NCBI GenBank assembly: GCA_042576225.1
Contig: JBHPCA010000011.1
Location: 1 to 31,671 of the forward strand
Reading direction: 5' to 3'
Source: GWF2-30-66 sp042576225
GTDB taxonomy: Bacteria; Babelota; Babeliae; Babelales; Vermiphilaceae
DNA length: 31,671 nt
In this document: piece by piece, positions 8,024-16,182 of the stretch
How positions within the stretch are numbered: position 1 is the first letter of the stretch
Layout: each line of letters begins with the position of its first letter
Notes under the pieces: generated by a model
What the model was told of the DNA's origin: nothing
Databases searched by the model: none
Seen by the model: only the letters and a program-made list of their open reading frames with translations
Program-made: the position numbers and the translations under genes

Positions 8024-10750
8024 ATGAGAAAATGTACCATTGATTTTTTAAGTAAGTTTTTATGTAGGCTTTTATGTGTGCTGTGTGTTTTTGCGAGCAT
8101 GCCAAGCAGTTTTATGTACGCAAGAACAAAGTCTGTAGAAAATGTCTTAAAAGAAAAATTGGGTGATGAAAAAGGTTCAAAACGTAAAAAAAGACGGGGC
8201 TCAAGAACTGTTAACTTTAGTTTTAAGGATGCAGACTTAGTAGATGTGATCAATACTATTGCCCAGGCAAGAGGTGATAATATTATATTGCCTTCGGGTG
8301 CAGATGCTATAAAATCTAAACTTACCATAGACATTCCTCAAAAGTTGACTGTTGGTGAGGCTTGGAATGTTTTGCAGACAGTTTTGGATGTTGCTGGATA
8401 TGGTATAGTGTTAAATGCCGATATGTATCAAGTTGAAAAAAAAGGCCCAGATCTTCTAAGATCGCCATTGCGTATTTTTAAAGAACCATCACGTATTTTT
8501 ATTGCAAGCCCATATGAGCAAATCCCTAACACAGACGAGAGAATTATTTATCTTGCTTATTTTACTAATATTCAAGTTCCTCAAAAACAGAGTGAAGGAA
8601 AAAATATAGTTCAACAGGTTCTTGCGGCCTATCTTTCTCCAGATTCTGCAAAAACAGGATTTCAATTTATACCTTCTTCAAATGGCGTTATGATTATTGA
8701 TAAAGCGAGCAATATTAGATCTATCATGAAAATCTTTAGTGAGTTGGATAAAGCAGGGATTAAAGAGTACATGGAGATAATACCGCTCAAGAATACCTCC
8801 TCTAAAGAAATAGAGAAACTTTTTACTGGTGAGCAAGGTATTTTGGGAAAGGGCAAGAGAGGCCGTTATAGGCTTGGTAAAAAAAGAAAAAGCGAGGTAA
8901 AATATTTTGAAAAATCAACCAAAGTTGTAGCAGAGCCAAGAACAAACTCTTTGATTTTGCTTGGAAGCAAAGAGGCTGTAGAAAAAATAAAAGATTTTAT
9001 TTATAGATTTGTAGATGTTTCAATAGAATCAGGGAGATCTGTTTTACATAGAAGAAAATTAGACTATCTTGACTGTAATGAACTAAGAAAAGTTCTTCTC
9101 AATGTTATAGGGACTGAGGGTGATGAGCAGGCAAGATCTGGGACCTCTGGTGCTGGGCCAGAGAGATTTTTCACCGGGGTGAAAATAGAAACAGATAGGC
9201 CTTCAGAACAAGAAGGTGGCGATAAGGAAGAAGGGAAATACAAATATTCTGGAACAAACAGCTTGTTGGTTGCTGCTAAACATGATGATTGGGAGAAGTT
9301 AGACGAGTTAGTAGATAAATTGGATAAGCCGTTCAAGCAAGTAATTATAGAGGTTCTTATTGTAGACCTGAGATTAGAGGGCAATAAGGCGCTTGGTGGG
9401 CAAACAAGAAACCCTGCGCTGGCGCCAATATTTAAATTGGGAAGAGAAGGACGCGGGATTAATGGTCAATCTGCCCAACTGACATATGTTCTCCCTCAGG
9501 ATTGTGAAGAGTGTTCAGAGGCATCCCAAACTATTAAGTCTGATTTAATGCAATATAAAGTAAATATTGGATCGGACGATGATCCGGTAGAGAATCCTCT
9601 TTTTAGCTCAACAGCAGGCTCAACATTATTTACCATAAGTGATAGAGACGGCAAGACATGGAGTGTTTTAAAACTTCTTAACCTTTACGATCATGCTAAA
9701 GTTCTTTCTCATCCCTATATTGTTGCAAGAAATAATCAACCAGCTAAAGTCGAAATAGGATTGGAAAAAAGGTTACAAGGAAATTCAGAGCTTTCTGCTT
9801 CTGGTGGTGCAAGAGTTAAGATAGTTGATGTAAAGGCAAATATTGCAGTAGACGTGAAGCCAAGGATTTGTGGCCGTATAGGTGTTGGTGAAATAGTTAA
9901 TTTAGAGATTAAAATAAGTATAAATGAGTTTGAAAATACAGTTGATCTAGACCCGAAAGGTAGTCAACCTCGTTTTATAAGAGAAATAGCTACTAATGCA
10001 AATATAAAAAGTGGAGAAATTTTGGCATTAGGAGGATTAATAAGAGTTGAGAATAAAAATGAATTGGGTCAAACACCTATTTTAGGAAAAATACCTATAC
10101 TGGGCTATTTTTTCAAAAATAGATCAGAGACCAGAAAAAAAACTAATCTTACCGTATTTATAAAGACTACAATTATTGAGCCAGAATTTAGAGGTGGCTT
10201 TGGAAACTTTACAAAAGACTACATACAAGTTGCGAAGAAATATTCTAAAGAGGGCGGTTTGTTTGAAGGTTTGAGGGATCCTGTAACAAGATGGTTTTTT
10301 GGATCTGGAAAAGAAACAGACGAAATGATTGATGATTTTGTTGAGCAACATGAAAAAGTTGTTAGCCTAGACGAGATTAAGTTGGCAAAAGCAAAAAATA
10401 ATTTTGAGCAAAAGACAGTGCTTGCGCACAATAATTTACCAAATAATTTACAAAACAAAAAAGATAGACTAGATGCACCTGGTGTAATTCCCAAAGACAT
10501 AAATTATGTACCACAGACTCAAAAAGTAGCTTCTGCGCCGGCTGTCAAAAAAGATCAGGTTCTTGTTGTAGACAATAATTGTCTAAGTGAAAGCACTTTG
10601 GGTGAAACTAGCGTAGAAACTCCAGTTGTAGCCGTAGTAGATGGTAAGAGAGACAAAGAAAACAAGTCTGGGCCAAGTGATGATAAGTTAAAAGATTTAC
10701 TCCAAGGCGAACAAAACCCACTAGTAAGCTATTTTGATGCTATACATTGA
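8024..10750 (+). CDS. gspD: Second secretin of the operon
   Basis: The 908-residue secretin has a signal peptide (about 1-33), an N0-like domain (about 63-150, VNFSFKDADLVDVINTIAQ), N-type ring modules with two long charged inserts (about 285-305 and 365-410), a secretin core (about 445-725) and the signature LGGLIRV...TPILGKIPILGYFFKN. A 180-residue tail beyond the core is acidic/neutral, unlike the basic tail of the first copy. The two proteins share domain order and short motifs (RTNSLILLGS/T, TPILGKIPILG) but are otherwise strongly divergent, so this is an old paralogue rather than a recent duplication. It starts 17 nt after gspM with GGGGA as ribosome-binding site. It could be an alternative channel subunit or a partner in a mixed ring. 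Confidence 0.88.
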   Translation: MRKCTIDFLSKFLCRLLCVLCVFASMPSSFMYARTKSVENVLKEKLGDEKGSKRKKRRGSRTVNFSFKDADLVDVINTIAQARGDNIILPSGADAIKSKLTIDIPQKLTVGEAWNVLQTVLDVAGYGIVLNADMYQVEKKGPDLLRSPLRIFKEPSRIFIASPYEQIPNTDERIIYLAYFTNIQVPQKQSEGKNIVQQVLAAYLSPDSAKTGFQFIPSSNGVMIIDKASNIRSIMKIFSELDKAGIKEYMEIIPLKNTSSKEIEKLFTGEQGILGKGKRGRYRLGKKRKSEVKYFEKSTKVVAEPRTNSLILLGSKEAVEKIKDFIYRFVDVSIESGRSVLHRRKLDYLDCNELRKVLLNVIGTEGDEQARSGTSGAGPERFFTGVKIETDRPSEQEGGDKEEGKYKYSGTNSLLVAAKHDDWEKLDELVDKLDKPFKQVIIEVLIVDLRLEGNKALGGQTRNPALAPIFKLGREGRGINGQSAQLTYVLPQDCEECSEASQTIKSDLMQYKVNIGSDDDPVENPLFSSTAGSTLFTISDRDGKTWSVLKLLNLYDHAKVLSHPYIVARNNQPAKVEIGLEKRLQGNSELSASGGARVKIVDVKANIAVDVKPRICGRIGVGEIVNLEIKISINEFENTVDLDPKGSQPRFIREIATNANIKSGEILALGGLIRVENKNELGQTPILGKIPILGYFFKNRSETRKKTNLTVFIKTTIIEPEFRGGFGNFTKDYIQVAKKYSKEGGLFEGLRDPVTRWFFGSGKETDEMIDDFVEQHEKVVSLDEIKLAKAKNNFEQKTVLAHNNLPNNLQNKKDRLDAPGVIPKDINYVPQTQKVASAPAVKKDQVLVVDNNCLSESTLGETSVETPVVAVVDGKRDKENKSGPSDDKLKDLLQGEQNPLVSYFDAIH

Positions 10751-10785
10751 TTTGCATAAGACATTTGGGGAAGGGATAAACTTTT

Positions 10786-11190
10786 ATGAGCAAAGAAGTG
10801 CATGCGAGGTACGAAGTTTCTCAGGGGGCCGTCATAGAAAACAAAAAAGGTGAAATCTTATTGCTTAAATTATGCAATCGTGGTTGGGCAATTCCTGGTG
10901 GGCACTTGCGTAAAAATGAAGATTGGATTGATGGTTTGCAGCGTGAGATAGCAGAAGAAACAGGCATAAAAAATCTTAATGTTAAAAATGTTCTGGGTGT
11001 TTGTATATTTGGTACCTGTTATGGCGTATGTTTTCACTGTGCGTTGCCAGACGCGAGCGGCACAGATATTGTTTTGAGTGATGAGCATGAAGACTTTGCA
11101 TGGGTGTCATCAAAAGAGGACGTATCTAAGTATAATTTTCACCATCCTGCGTTAAAAGATTTTGTGCTTAAAGTGTTTGAAGCGCGGTGA
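10786..11190 (+). CDS. NUDIX hydrolase
   Basis: A small cytoplasmic pyrophosphohydrolase (134 residues) with a complete Nudix box at 39-61: G-x5-E-x7-REIAEETGI, carrying the metal-binding Glu residues. The substrate (for example a damaged nucleotide or nucleotide sugar) cannot be told from sequence. It lies 35 nt downstream of the second secretin with a strong AAGGGA ribosome-binding site, so it may be carried on the same transcript without a functional link. Confidence 0.9.
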   Translation: MSKEVHARYEVSQGAVIENKKGEILLLKLCNRGWAIPGGHLRKNEDWIDGLQREIAEETGIKNLNVKNVLGVCIFGTCYGVCFHCALPDASGTDIVLSDEHEDFAWVSSKEDVSKYNFHHPALKDFVLKVFEAR

Positions 11191-11224
11191 TTTAGCTTTT
11201 TCAAATATTTTAAATCAAGTTTTT
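11188..11224 (+). terminator. Possible weak terminator after the NUDIX gene
   Basis: TGATTTA (11188-11194) pairs with TAAATCA (11211-11217), followed by AGTTTTT. The stem is 7 bp and AT-only, so stability is poor. It overlaps the stop codon of the NUDIX gene. Confidence 0.3.
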
Positions 11225-11225
11225 G

Positions 11226-11253
11226 TTGAGGTTTGGCATAGTTGTTGTATAAT
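11226..11253 (+). promoter_or_regulatory. Possible promoter in the gene-free stretch
   Basis: TTGAGG (11226-11231) and a perfect TATAAT (11248-11253) are separated by 16 bp. It points towards galU but is about 430 nt upstream, with the inverted repeat 11354-11600 in between. The rest of 11191-11680 contains no gene I can recognise. Confidence 0.35.
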
Positions 11254-11353
11254 TGACTTGCAAATTTTGGTTACGAGATACAAGTTAATTTTATCAACGC
11301 AAATTTGATAATATAAGATCTTTGAAACTTGCCCGCTGAAGGCTTTTCCACTT

Positions 11354-11600
11354 CCGCTCATCCTGAGCTTGTCGAAGGATTTAATGTTTTCCTTTAGGAT
11401 AAGTATTATCAAATTAATAAATACTGTTGCGATTCTAAAAAATAATATTCTTCAAAAAACGCAAAAAATTATTGTTTTATCGCATTTTAGCCAAAAAAAC
11501 TTATGGATAAATTCGTATTAAAACTCAAAAACTAGCTAATACAAAATTTTTATATTTTAAAGGAATACATTAAATCCTTCGACAAGCTCAGGATGAGCGG
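11354..11600. repeat. Long inverted repeat, MITE-like arrangement
   Basis: The left arm 11354-11387 is the exact reverse complement of the right arm 11567-11600 (34 bp, core AAGCTCAGGATGAGC). The match continues inward for about 14 bp with two mismatches (TTTCCTTTAGGATA against the complement of TATTTTAAAGGAAT), so each arm is about 48 nt. Outside the arms, similar GTGGAAAA sequences continue on both sides with a small offset. The interior of about 150-180 bp is AT-rich with no ORF. Each arm contains a smaller hairpin (GCTCA-GGA-TGAGC). Single copies of the arm sequence occur inside gspD. Confidence 0.7.
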
Positions 11601-11680
11601 GGTGGAAAATTCTCCCTTCTAGTAGGTCAATTTCAAAGATCGTGAATTGTCGAATTCGCATTTATCAAAAGGAGACTACC

Positions 11681-12643
11681 ATGTTCAAAAAAGAAGTTTT
11701 ATGCCTATCTCTATTTCTCATTTTCTCACTAGCAAAACCAGATAATAATAAACCAAAAAATGCAAAAAATCATGTGACGAAATCTGTAATTTTAGCAGCG
11801 GGGCTTGGCACAAGGTTTTTACCCTTTACGAAATCAATTCCCAAAGAGATGCTTCCAATTATAGATAAACCTGCAATGCACTATATTGCCAAAGAAGGAT
11901 TGGACGCAGGGGTAACAAATTTTCTCATGTTAACAAACAACTCAAAATATGCGATTGAAAGTTACTTTGATTTTGATAAAGGCTTAGACGCGTATCTTAA
12001 AGAAAAAAACAAAATTGATATGGTATCAAGTATAGATAATATTATACGAGCTGCTCGTTTTACATATATCAGACAGCTAGAGCCTCTTGGGACTGGGCAT
12101 GCGGTATCAATGGCAAAGCATTGCATAGGCAAAGAATATTTTGCAGTCATTTTGCCTGACGACCTGTTTTTTGGGGGTGAGAATGTGCTTGAAGCGATGA
12201 TTGCAATATCAAAAAAAGAACATGCGAGTGTTATCGCTGTACAAGAAGTTCCAATGGAGAAGGTTTCTTCATACGGTATTGTCGCAGTAAAAAAGCAACT
12301 AAGTTCTAATGTTTTTGAAATATCGCAATTAGTTGAAAAACCTGCAACAGAAGATGCGCCATCCAATATGGCAATAATTGGACGATATATACTTTCGCAC
12401 AAAATTTTTGATTCTATAGAGAACATAGAACCAGGAAAAGGTGGAGAATTGTAACTTACTGATGCCATAATGCATATGATGCAACACGGAGAACGTGTTT
12501 TGGTGTACAAAATTAATTGTGATAGGTATGATACGGGAAATCCATTGGGTTGGATTAAAGCAGTCATAGGAGTATCTTTAAATGATCCTTATTATGGACC
12601 AAGAGTTAAAGATTTCATCAGGAGTTATTTAGCGCCTGCATAG
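11681..12643 (+). pseudogene. galU: UTP-glucose-1-phosphate uridylyltransferase with internal stop
   Basis: GalU makes UDP-glucose from UTP and glucose-1-phosphate for cell-envelope sugars. The nucleotidyltransferase signature GLGTRFLP (41-48), KEMLP (55-59) and the order of conserved blocks identify it. After PGKGGEL a TAA (12452-12454) occupies the place of the Gln in the family motif GE(I/L)QLTDAI. The same frame then continues LTDAIMHMMQHGE...YDTGNPLGWIKA to a TAG at 12641-12643. A single C-to-T change (CAA to TAA) explains this. The truncated product has 257 residues and lacks 62 C-terminal residues. The start at 11681 has AAAGGAG just upstream. The N-terminus (MFKKEVLCLSLFLIFSLAKPD) is a hydrophobic leader that typical cytoplasmic GalU lacks. 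The full frame overlaps the convergent eno gene by 26 bp. A sequencing or assembly error is the main alternative to a real nonsense mutation. Confidence 0.85.
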
Positions 12644-13892
12644 TAAGCTTATCTTCTATCCTAAGTAATCTATTATATTTAGCAAGTCTTTCGCCACGAG
12701 TAAGGCCGCCAGCTTTTATTTGCCCTGCTTGTGTTCCAATAGCGATGTCAACTATAGAGGTGTCGTTAGTCTCTCCAGATCTGTGAGAAACAATAGTATC
12801 AAGCCCATTTTCTTTGCTTGTAATTATTGCCTGCAGGGTTTCAGTTACCGTGCCTATCTGGTTAGGTTTGATTAACGAGCAGTTTGCGACTTTTTCTTGA
12901 GCGCCTTTGAGTATTTTTTCAGGATCTGTGACAAAAAGATCATCGCCTACTATTTGGATTTTTTCACCAAACTTGGATGTAAAAGCTTTCCAACTTTCCA
13001 AATCATCTTCGGAAAATGGGTCTTCGATAGAAATTATAGGGTAATTGGTGATAAGTTCTTCGTAGTAAGTCATGAGTTTCTCAGGAGAATATTTTTTTCC
13101 AGAGAGGGTATAGATTTTTGTTTTTTTGTTGTAAAGGGTTGATGCGGCGATGTCTAAAGAGAGGGCAAATTCGCCATCAGCTTGAGGTGTTTTTTCTATT
13201 GTTTGCATCAAAATGTCTAATGCTTCTTTTGTATTGCTTAAGTCTGGCGCAAAGCCACCTTCATCTCCCATGCATGTTTTTATATTTTTTTCCTGTAAAA
13301 TAGCTCCCAAATTATAAAATAGTTCAGCTGCAGATTCCATGGAAGATCTAAAGCTGGATTTTCCTGTAGGGACTACCATGAACTCTTGTATATCTAAATT
13401 ATTTTTCGCATGCAAGCCGCCATTTATGAAGTTAAACATAGGAATTGGTATTGATATAGTGTCCAAGTTGCATAACATCGCAATAAGCTCATAAGGTTCT
13501 AAACCATTTGATACTGCCTGTGCTTTCAAGATGGCAAGGCTTGCTGCAAGTATTGTATTAGCACCAAGTTTACTTTTATTATCTGTACCATCAACGCTGA
13601 GCATTGCGATATCCAAAGCAACAATATCAGGCTCTTTTCCTATAATCGCAGGAGCAATTATATCTTCAAGATTTCTTATAGCTTTTATGACACCTTTGCC
13701 ACCTAATCTTGATTTCTTATCACGTAGCTCTAATGCTTCGTGTGTACCTGTGGATTTACCTGATGGAACAGAAGCTTTGACACTGGCGAATTGGTTTTTG
13801 CCAGCTTCCAAAGCTAGTTCACATTCAATTGTGGGCAACCCTCTTGAATCAAATATTTCTCTGCCAATTACTTTTGTTATTTTCATGTTCAT
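12618..13892 (-). CDS. eno: Enolase
   Basis: Interconverts 2-phosphoglycerate and phosphoenolpyruvate in glycolysis. The 424-residue length is typical. Visible active-site segments are GDEGGFAPD (209-217, catalytic Glu), the metal ligands in SLDIAA (D248), SIEDPF (E290) and GDD (D317), the catalytic Lys in LIKPNQIGT (K342) and SHRSGET (369-375). A second ATG six bases inside (13886) has better spacing from the GTGAG ribosome-binding site and may be the true start. It follows aspS on the same strand after about 75 bp, so both are probably co-transcribed. Its 3' end overlaps the galU reading frame convergently. Confidence 0.96.
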   Translation of the reverse strand: MNMKITKVIGREIFDSRGLPTIECELALEAGKNQFASVKASVPSGKSTGTHEALELRDKKSRLGGKGVIKAIRNLEDIIAPAIIGKEPDIVALDIAMLSVDGTDNKSKLGANTILAASLAILKAQAVSNGLEPYELIAMLCNLDTISIPIPMFNFINGGLHAKNNLDIQEFMVVPTGKSSFRSSMESAAELFYNLGAILQEKNIKTCMGDEGGFAPDLSNTKEALDILMQTIEKTPQADGEFALSLDIAASTLYNKKTKIYTLSGKKYSPEKLMTYYEELITNYPIISIEDPFSEDDLESWKAFTSKFGEKIQIVGDDLFVTDPEKILKGAQEKVANCSLIKPNQIGTVTETLQAIITSKENGLDTIVSHRSGETNDTSIVDIAIGTQAGQIKAGGLTRGERLAKYNRLLRIEDKLTMQALNNS

Positions 13893-13966
13893 CTCACTTT
13901 CTTTTTTTGAGTTCCTGTCCCAAGATACAAGTTTGATGCAAAATGAATCTTTGAAGGGAAGGGTTA

Positions 13967-15739
13967 CTAATCTTTCTTTTTTGGCATTATGCGTATTGAA
14001 TATTCCAATAGTTTTTCGGGCTCAACTTCAGTAGGTGCATTCATCATTAAATCATAGCCGCGCTGTGTTTTTGGAAATGCAATAACATCTCGTATTGATT
14101 GTCCACCGGTCATCAACATGATAAGACGATCTAAGCCTAGTGCAATGCCACCGTGTGGCGGAAAGCCATACTCTTGTGCTTCCAATAGGTGCCCAAATTT
14201 TTGTTCGACACTTTCTTTAGTAAGTCCAAGAAGCTCAAATACTTTACTTTGTAGTTTGGAGTCGTGGATTCTTATTGATCCGCCGCCTATCTCTATGCCG
14301 TTGAGTATCACATCATATGCGCGAGCCTTCATGTCTTTAGGAGCAAGTTTTTCCCAACCAGGTTGTGGTGAGGTAAATGGATGGTGCATTGATGCAAGTT
14401 TTTTTGTTTCTTTATCATACTCAAAGAGAGGAAAGTCTACAACCCATGAGAAGTTAAACTCGCCATTATTTATTAATTTGAGTTCTTTTGCAAGATCGAG
14501 TCTTAATTTTCCTAAAACTTCCCATGCATTTTTATAATCCCCTGCTACCATGAATAGAGTGCTTCCGTGAGCTATATCAGGGAAAATTTCTTGCATTTTT
14601 TTAAAGAAGCCTTCAGGAAGATGCTTTTTAATTGGTGATTCAAATGTTCTGTCATCTTTAATTTTTATCCAAAGCAAACCTTTAGCGCCCATTTTTTGCG
14701 CTTTGTCAGTCCACTTGTCTAGAGCAGATCTTGAGAAATCTTTTCCTTTTATATGAAGAGCGCCAAGCTTACCACCTTTTACAAGAATTTCTTTCAAGAA
14801 TGTTAATTTTGTATCTTGAAATACACTGGTGCAGTCTTTTATTTTCATGCCGAATCTTAAATCTGGCCTGTCAATACCATAAGAATCAAAAGCTTCTTGA
14901 TAGGTCATTCGAGGAAATGGAGTTGGGATATCAATGTTTAATGTTTTCTTGAAAATCTTTTTAAGCACACCTTCTATTACTTTGAATATGTCTTCTTCGT
15001 TTATAAACGACATCTCAATATCAAGTTGTGTAAATTCAGGTTGCCTGTCTGCTCTTAAATCCTCATCTCTAAAGCATCGAGCAATTTGGAAGTATTTTTC
15101 CATGCCACCTGCCATAAGAAGTTGTTTGTATTGCTGTGGAGACTGTGGCATTGCATAAAAACTTCCGTGGTGTAATCGAGAAGGTACCAAAAACTCTCGT
15201 GCGCCTTCAGGAGTGTTTTTAGTAAGTATTGGTGTTTCTATTTCATAAAAACCTTGTTCGTCGAGGTACTGCCTTGCAGCAAAACAGACATCGTGTCTTA
15301 TTTTCATTCTATCGCGCATAACAGGACGTCTTAAATCTATATATCGATATTTCAGGCGTAATTCTTCGTCTACGTTTTCGGCTTCTTCAATAGAGAATGG
15401 GGGTGTTTTTGAGGTATTTAATATGGCAACCTCTTGAGCCTGTAGTTCCCATTTTCCCGTAGGCATGTTTTTGTTTACAGTCTCAGGGGTTCGCTCAACA
15501 ACTGTGCCTTTTACAGTTATAACAAACTCTGAGCGAAGAGAGTGTGCCAATTTGTGTGTTTGTTCGTTAAAGTCTGGGTTAAAAACGATTTGCATTACCC
15601 CACTTCTATCGCGCAAATCAACAAATATTAGACCTCCATGATCACGTCTTTTTTGAACCCACCCTGATAGGGAAATTGGTTTATTTAAGAATTTTTCACT
15701 AACAAGTCCACATCCTGTGGTTCTTTCAAATGATTGCAT
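13967..15739 (-). CDS. aspS: Aspartyl-tRNA synthetase (bacterial type)
   Basis: Class II synthetase charging tRNA-Asp, possibly also tRNA-Asn if no AsnRS is present. The 590-residue protein has the N-terminal OB-fold anticodon-binding domain (about 1-110), class II motif 2 (FRDEDLRADRQPEFTQLD, about 220-237), a bacterial GAD insertion (about 295-420) and motif 3 (GLDRLIMLMTG near 530-540). AAAGGGAT is a clear ribosome-binding site a few nucleotides upstream of the ATG at 15739. It is transcribed towards eno. Confidence 0.97.
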   Translation of the reverse strand: MQSFERTTGCGLVSEKFLNKPISLSGWVQKRRDHGGLIFVDLRDRSGVMQIVFNPDFNEQTHKLAHSLRSEFVITVKGTVVERTPETVNKNMPTGKWELQAQEVAILNTSKTPPFSIEEAENVDEELRLKYRYIDLRRPVMRDRMKIRHDVCFAARQYLDEQGFYEIETPILTKNTPEGAREFLVPSRLHHGSFYAMPQSPQQYKQLLMAGGMEKYFQIARCFRDEDLRADRQPEFTQLDIEMSFINEEDIFKVIEGVLKKIFKKTLNIDIPTPFPRMTYQEAFDSYGIDRPDLRFGMKIKDCTSVFQDTKLTFLKEILVKGGKLGALHIKGKDFSRSALDKWTDKAQKMGAKGLLWIKIKDDRTFESPIKKHLPEGFFKKMQEIFPDIAHGSTLFMVAGDYKNAWEVLGKLRLDLAKELKLINNGEFNFSWVVDFPLFEYDKETKKLASMHHPFTSPQPGWEKLAPKDMKARAYDVILNGIEIGGGSIRIHDSKLQSKVFELLGLTKESVEQKFGHLLEAQEYGFPPHGGIALGLDRLIMLMTGGQSIRDVIAFPKTQRGYDLMMNAPTEVEPEKLLEYSIRIMPKKKD

Positions 15740-15822
15740 GGTATCCCTTTAACGCAACTAGCACATAGCACAACTAACAAAATTGCTCCAAGAATGGCTT
15801 TAAGTACCCTATTTTCAGCCAT
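15685..15822 (-). CDS. Possible small membrane/lipoprotein ORF overlapping aspS start
   Basis: A 45-codon ORF (MAENRVLKAILGAILLVVLC...) has a positively charged start, a hydrophobic segment (residues 8-20) and a Cys pair around CASC resembling a lipoprotein cleavage site, though the residue at -3 is Cys rather than Leu. Its last 55 nt overlap the start of aspS in another frame. No strong ribosome-binding site is visible. It could be a real small protein translationally coupled to aspS or a chance ORF. Confidence 0.3.
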   Translation of the reverse strand: MAENRVLKAILGAILLVVLCASCVKGIPCNHLKEPQDVDLLVKNS

Positions 15823-15848
15823 AATTTACTTGTAATATTCGTTTATTG

Positions 15849-15877
15849 AGTATACCGTAATATTTAAAAAATCGCTA
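15849..15877 (-). promoter_or_regulatory. Candidate promoter for aspS-eno
   Basis: On the minus strand, TATACT (15849-15854) is a good -10; the -35 position 17 bp upstream (15872-15877, TAGCGA) is weak. It would start transcription about 100 nt upstream of aspS and just upstream of the small ORF at 15822. The remainder of 15878-16000 shows no gene or structure I recognise. Confidence 0.3.
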
Positions 15878-16000
15878 GTTAATAAGAAAAAGCTTAGATT
15901 GAATAAAAACAAAAGATATCTATGGTCGTATGGGCATAAATTTAATTAAAAGATCTTTGGATTAAGCTATCTGTCAAAGATATCCTAAAAAGGTTTAATT

Positions 16001-16162
16001 TTACCCTACAATGTTTAACAGTATTTGTGGGTTAATATACTCAAAAATTTCGTACCTAACTACATCATCGGGCAAGTTAGTAATTTGTCCCTGCATTCCA
16101 AAAGCAGAAAAAGTGTTTATTAAAAGAATTATTTATAAAAAGTTTGTTATTTGTTTTCTCAT
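16001..16162 (-). pseudogene. Remnant of a secreted F-box-like protein
   Basis: Reading from ATG at 16162: MRKQITNFL, then an in-frame TAA, then IILLINTFSAFGMQ and LPDDVVRYEIFEYINPQILL, ending at TAA 16001-16003. Ignoring the stop at codon 10, this is a typical signal peptide followed directly by an F-box-like motif (LP-D-hydrophobic pattern, IF-YI-P-L). F-box motifs recruit eukaryotic SCF ubiquitin ligase through Skp1 and occur in effectors of intracellular bacteria. The leader GGGGGTTTTAGC before the ATG resembles that of the neighbouring caspase-like gene. Only the N-terminus remains; there is no downstream domain. Called a remnant because of the internal stop and short length; the F-box match is by eye only. 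Confidence 0.5.
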
Positions 16163-16182
16163 GCTAAAACCCCCAAATTTGT

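Noticed and set aside
11215..11412. Minus-strand ORF of 65 codons in the gene-free stretch
   Set aside because: Its recognisable part (SFDKLRMSG) is just the translated dispersed repeat; no support for a gene.
12452..12454. Reassigned TAA codon (TAA read as Gln) to explain the galU stop
   Set aside because: Several intact genes here, such as moxR, gspC and the transposase, end with TAA at the expected family length, so TAA acts as a normal stop.
11962..12567. Minus-strand ORF of 201 codons opposite galU
   Set aside because: Long but purely antisense to conserved galU codons; it stays open across the galU stop only because it is in another frame.
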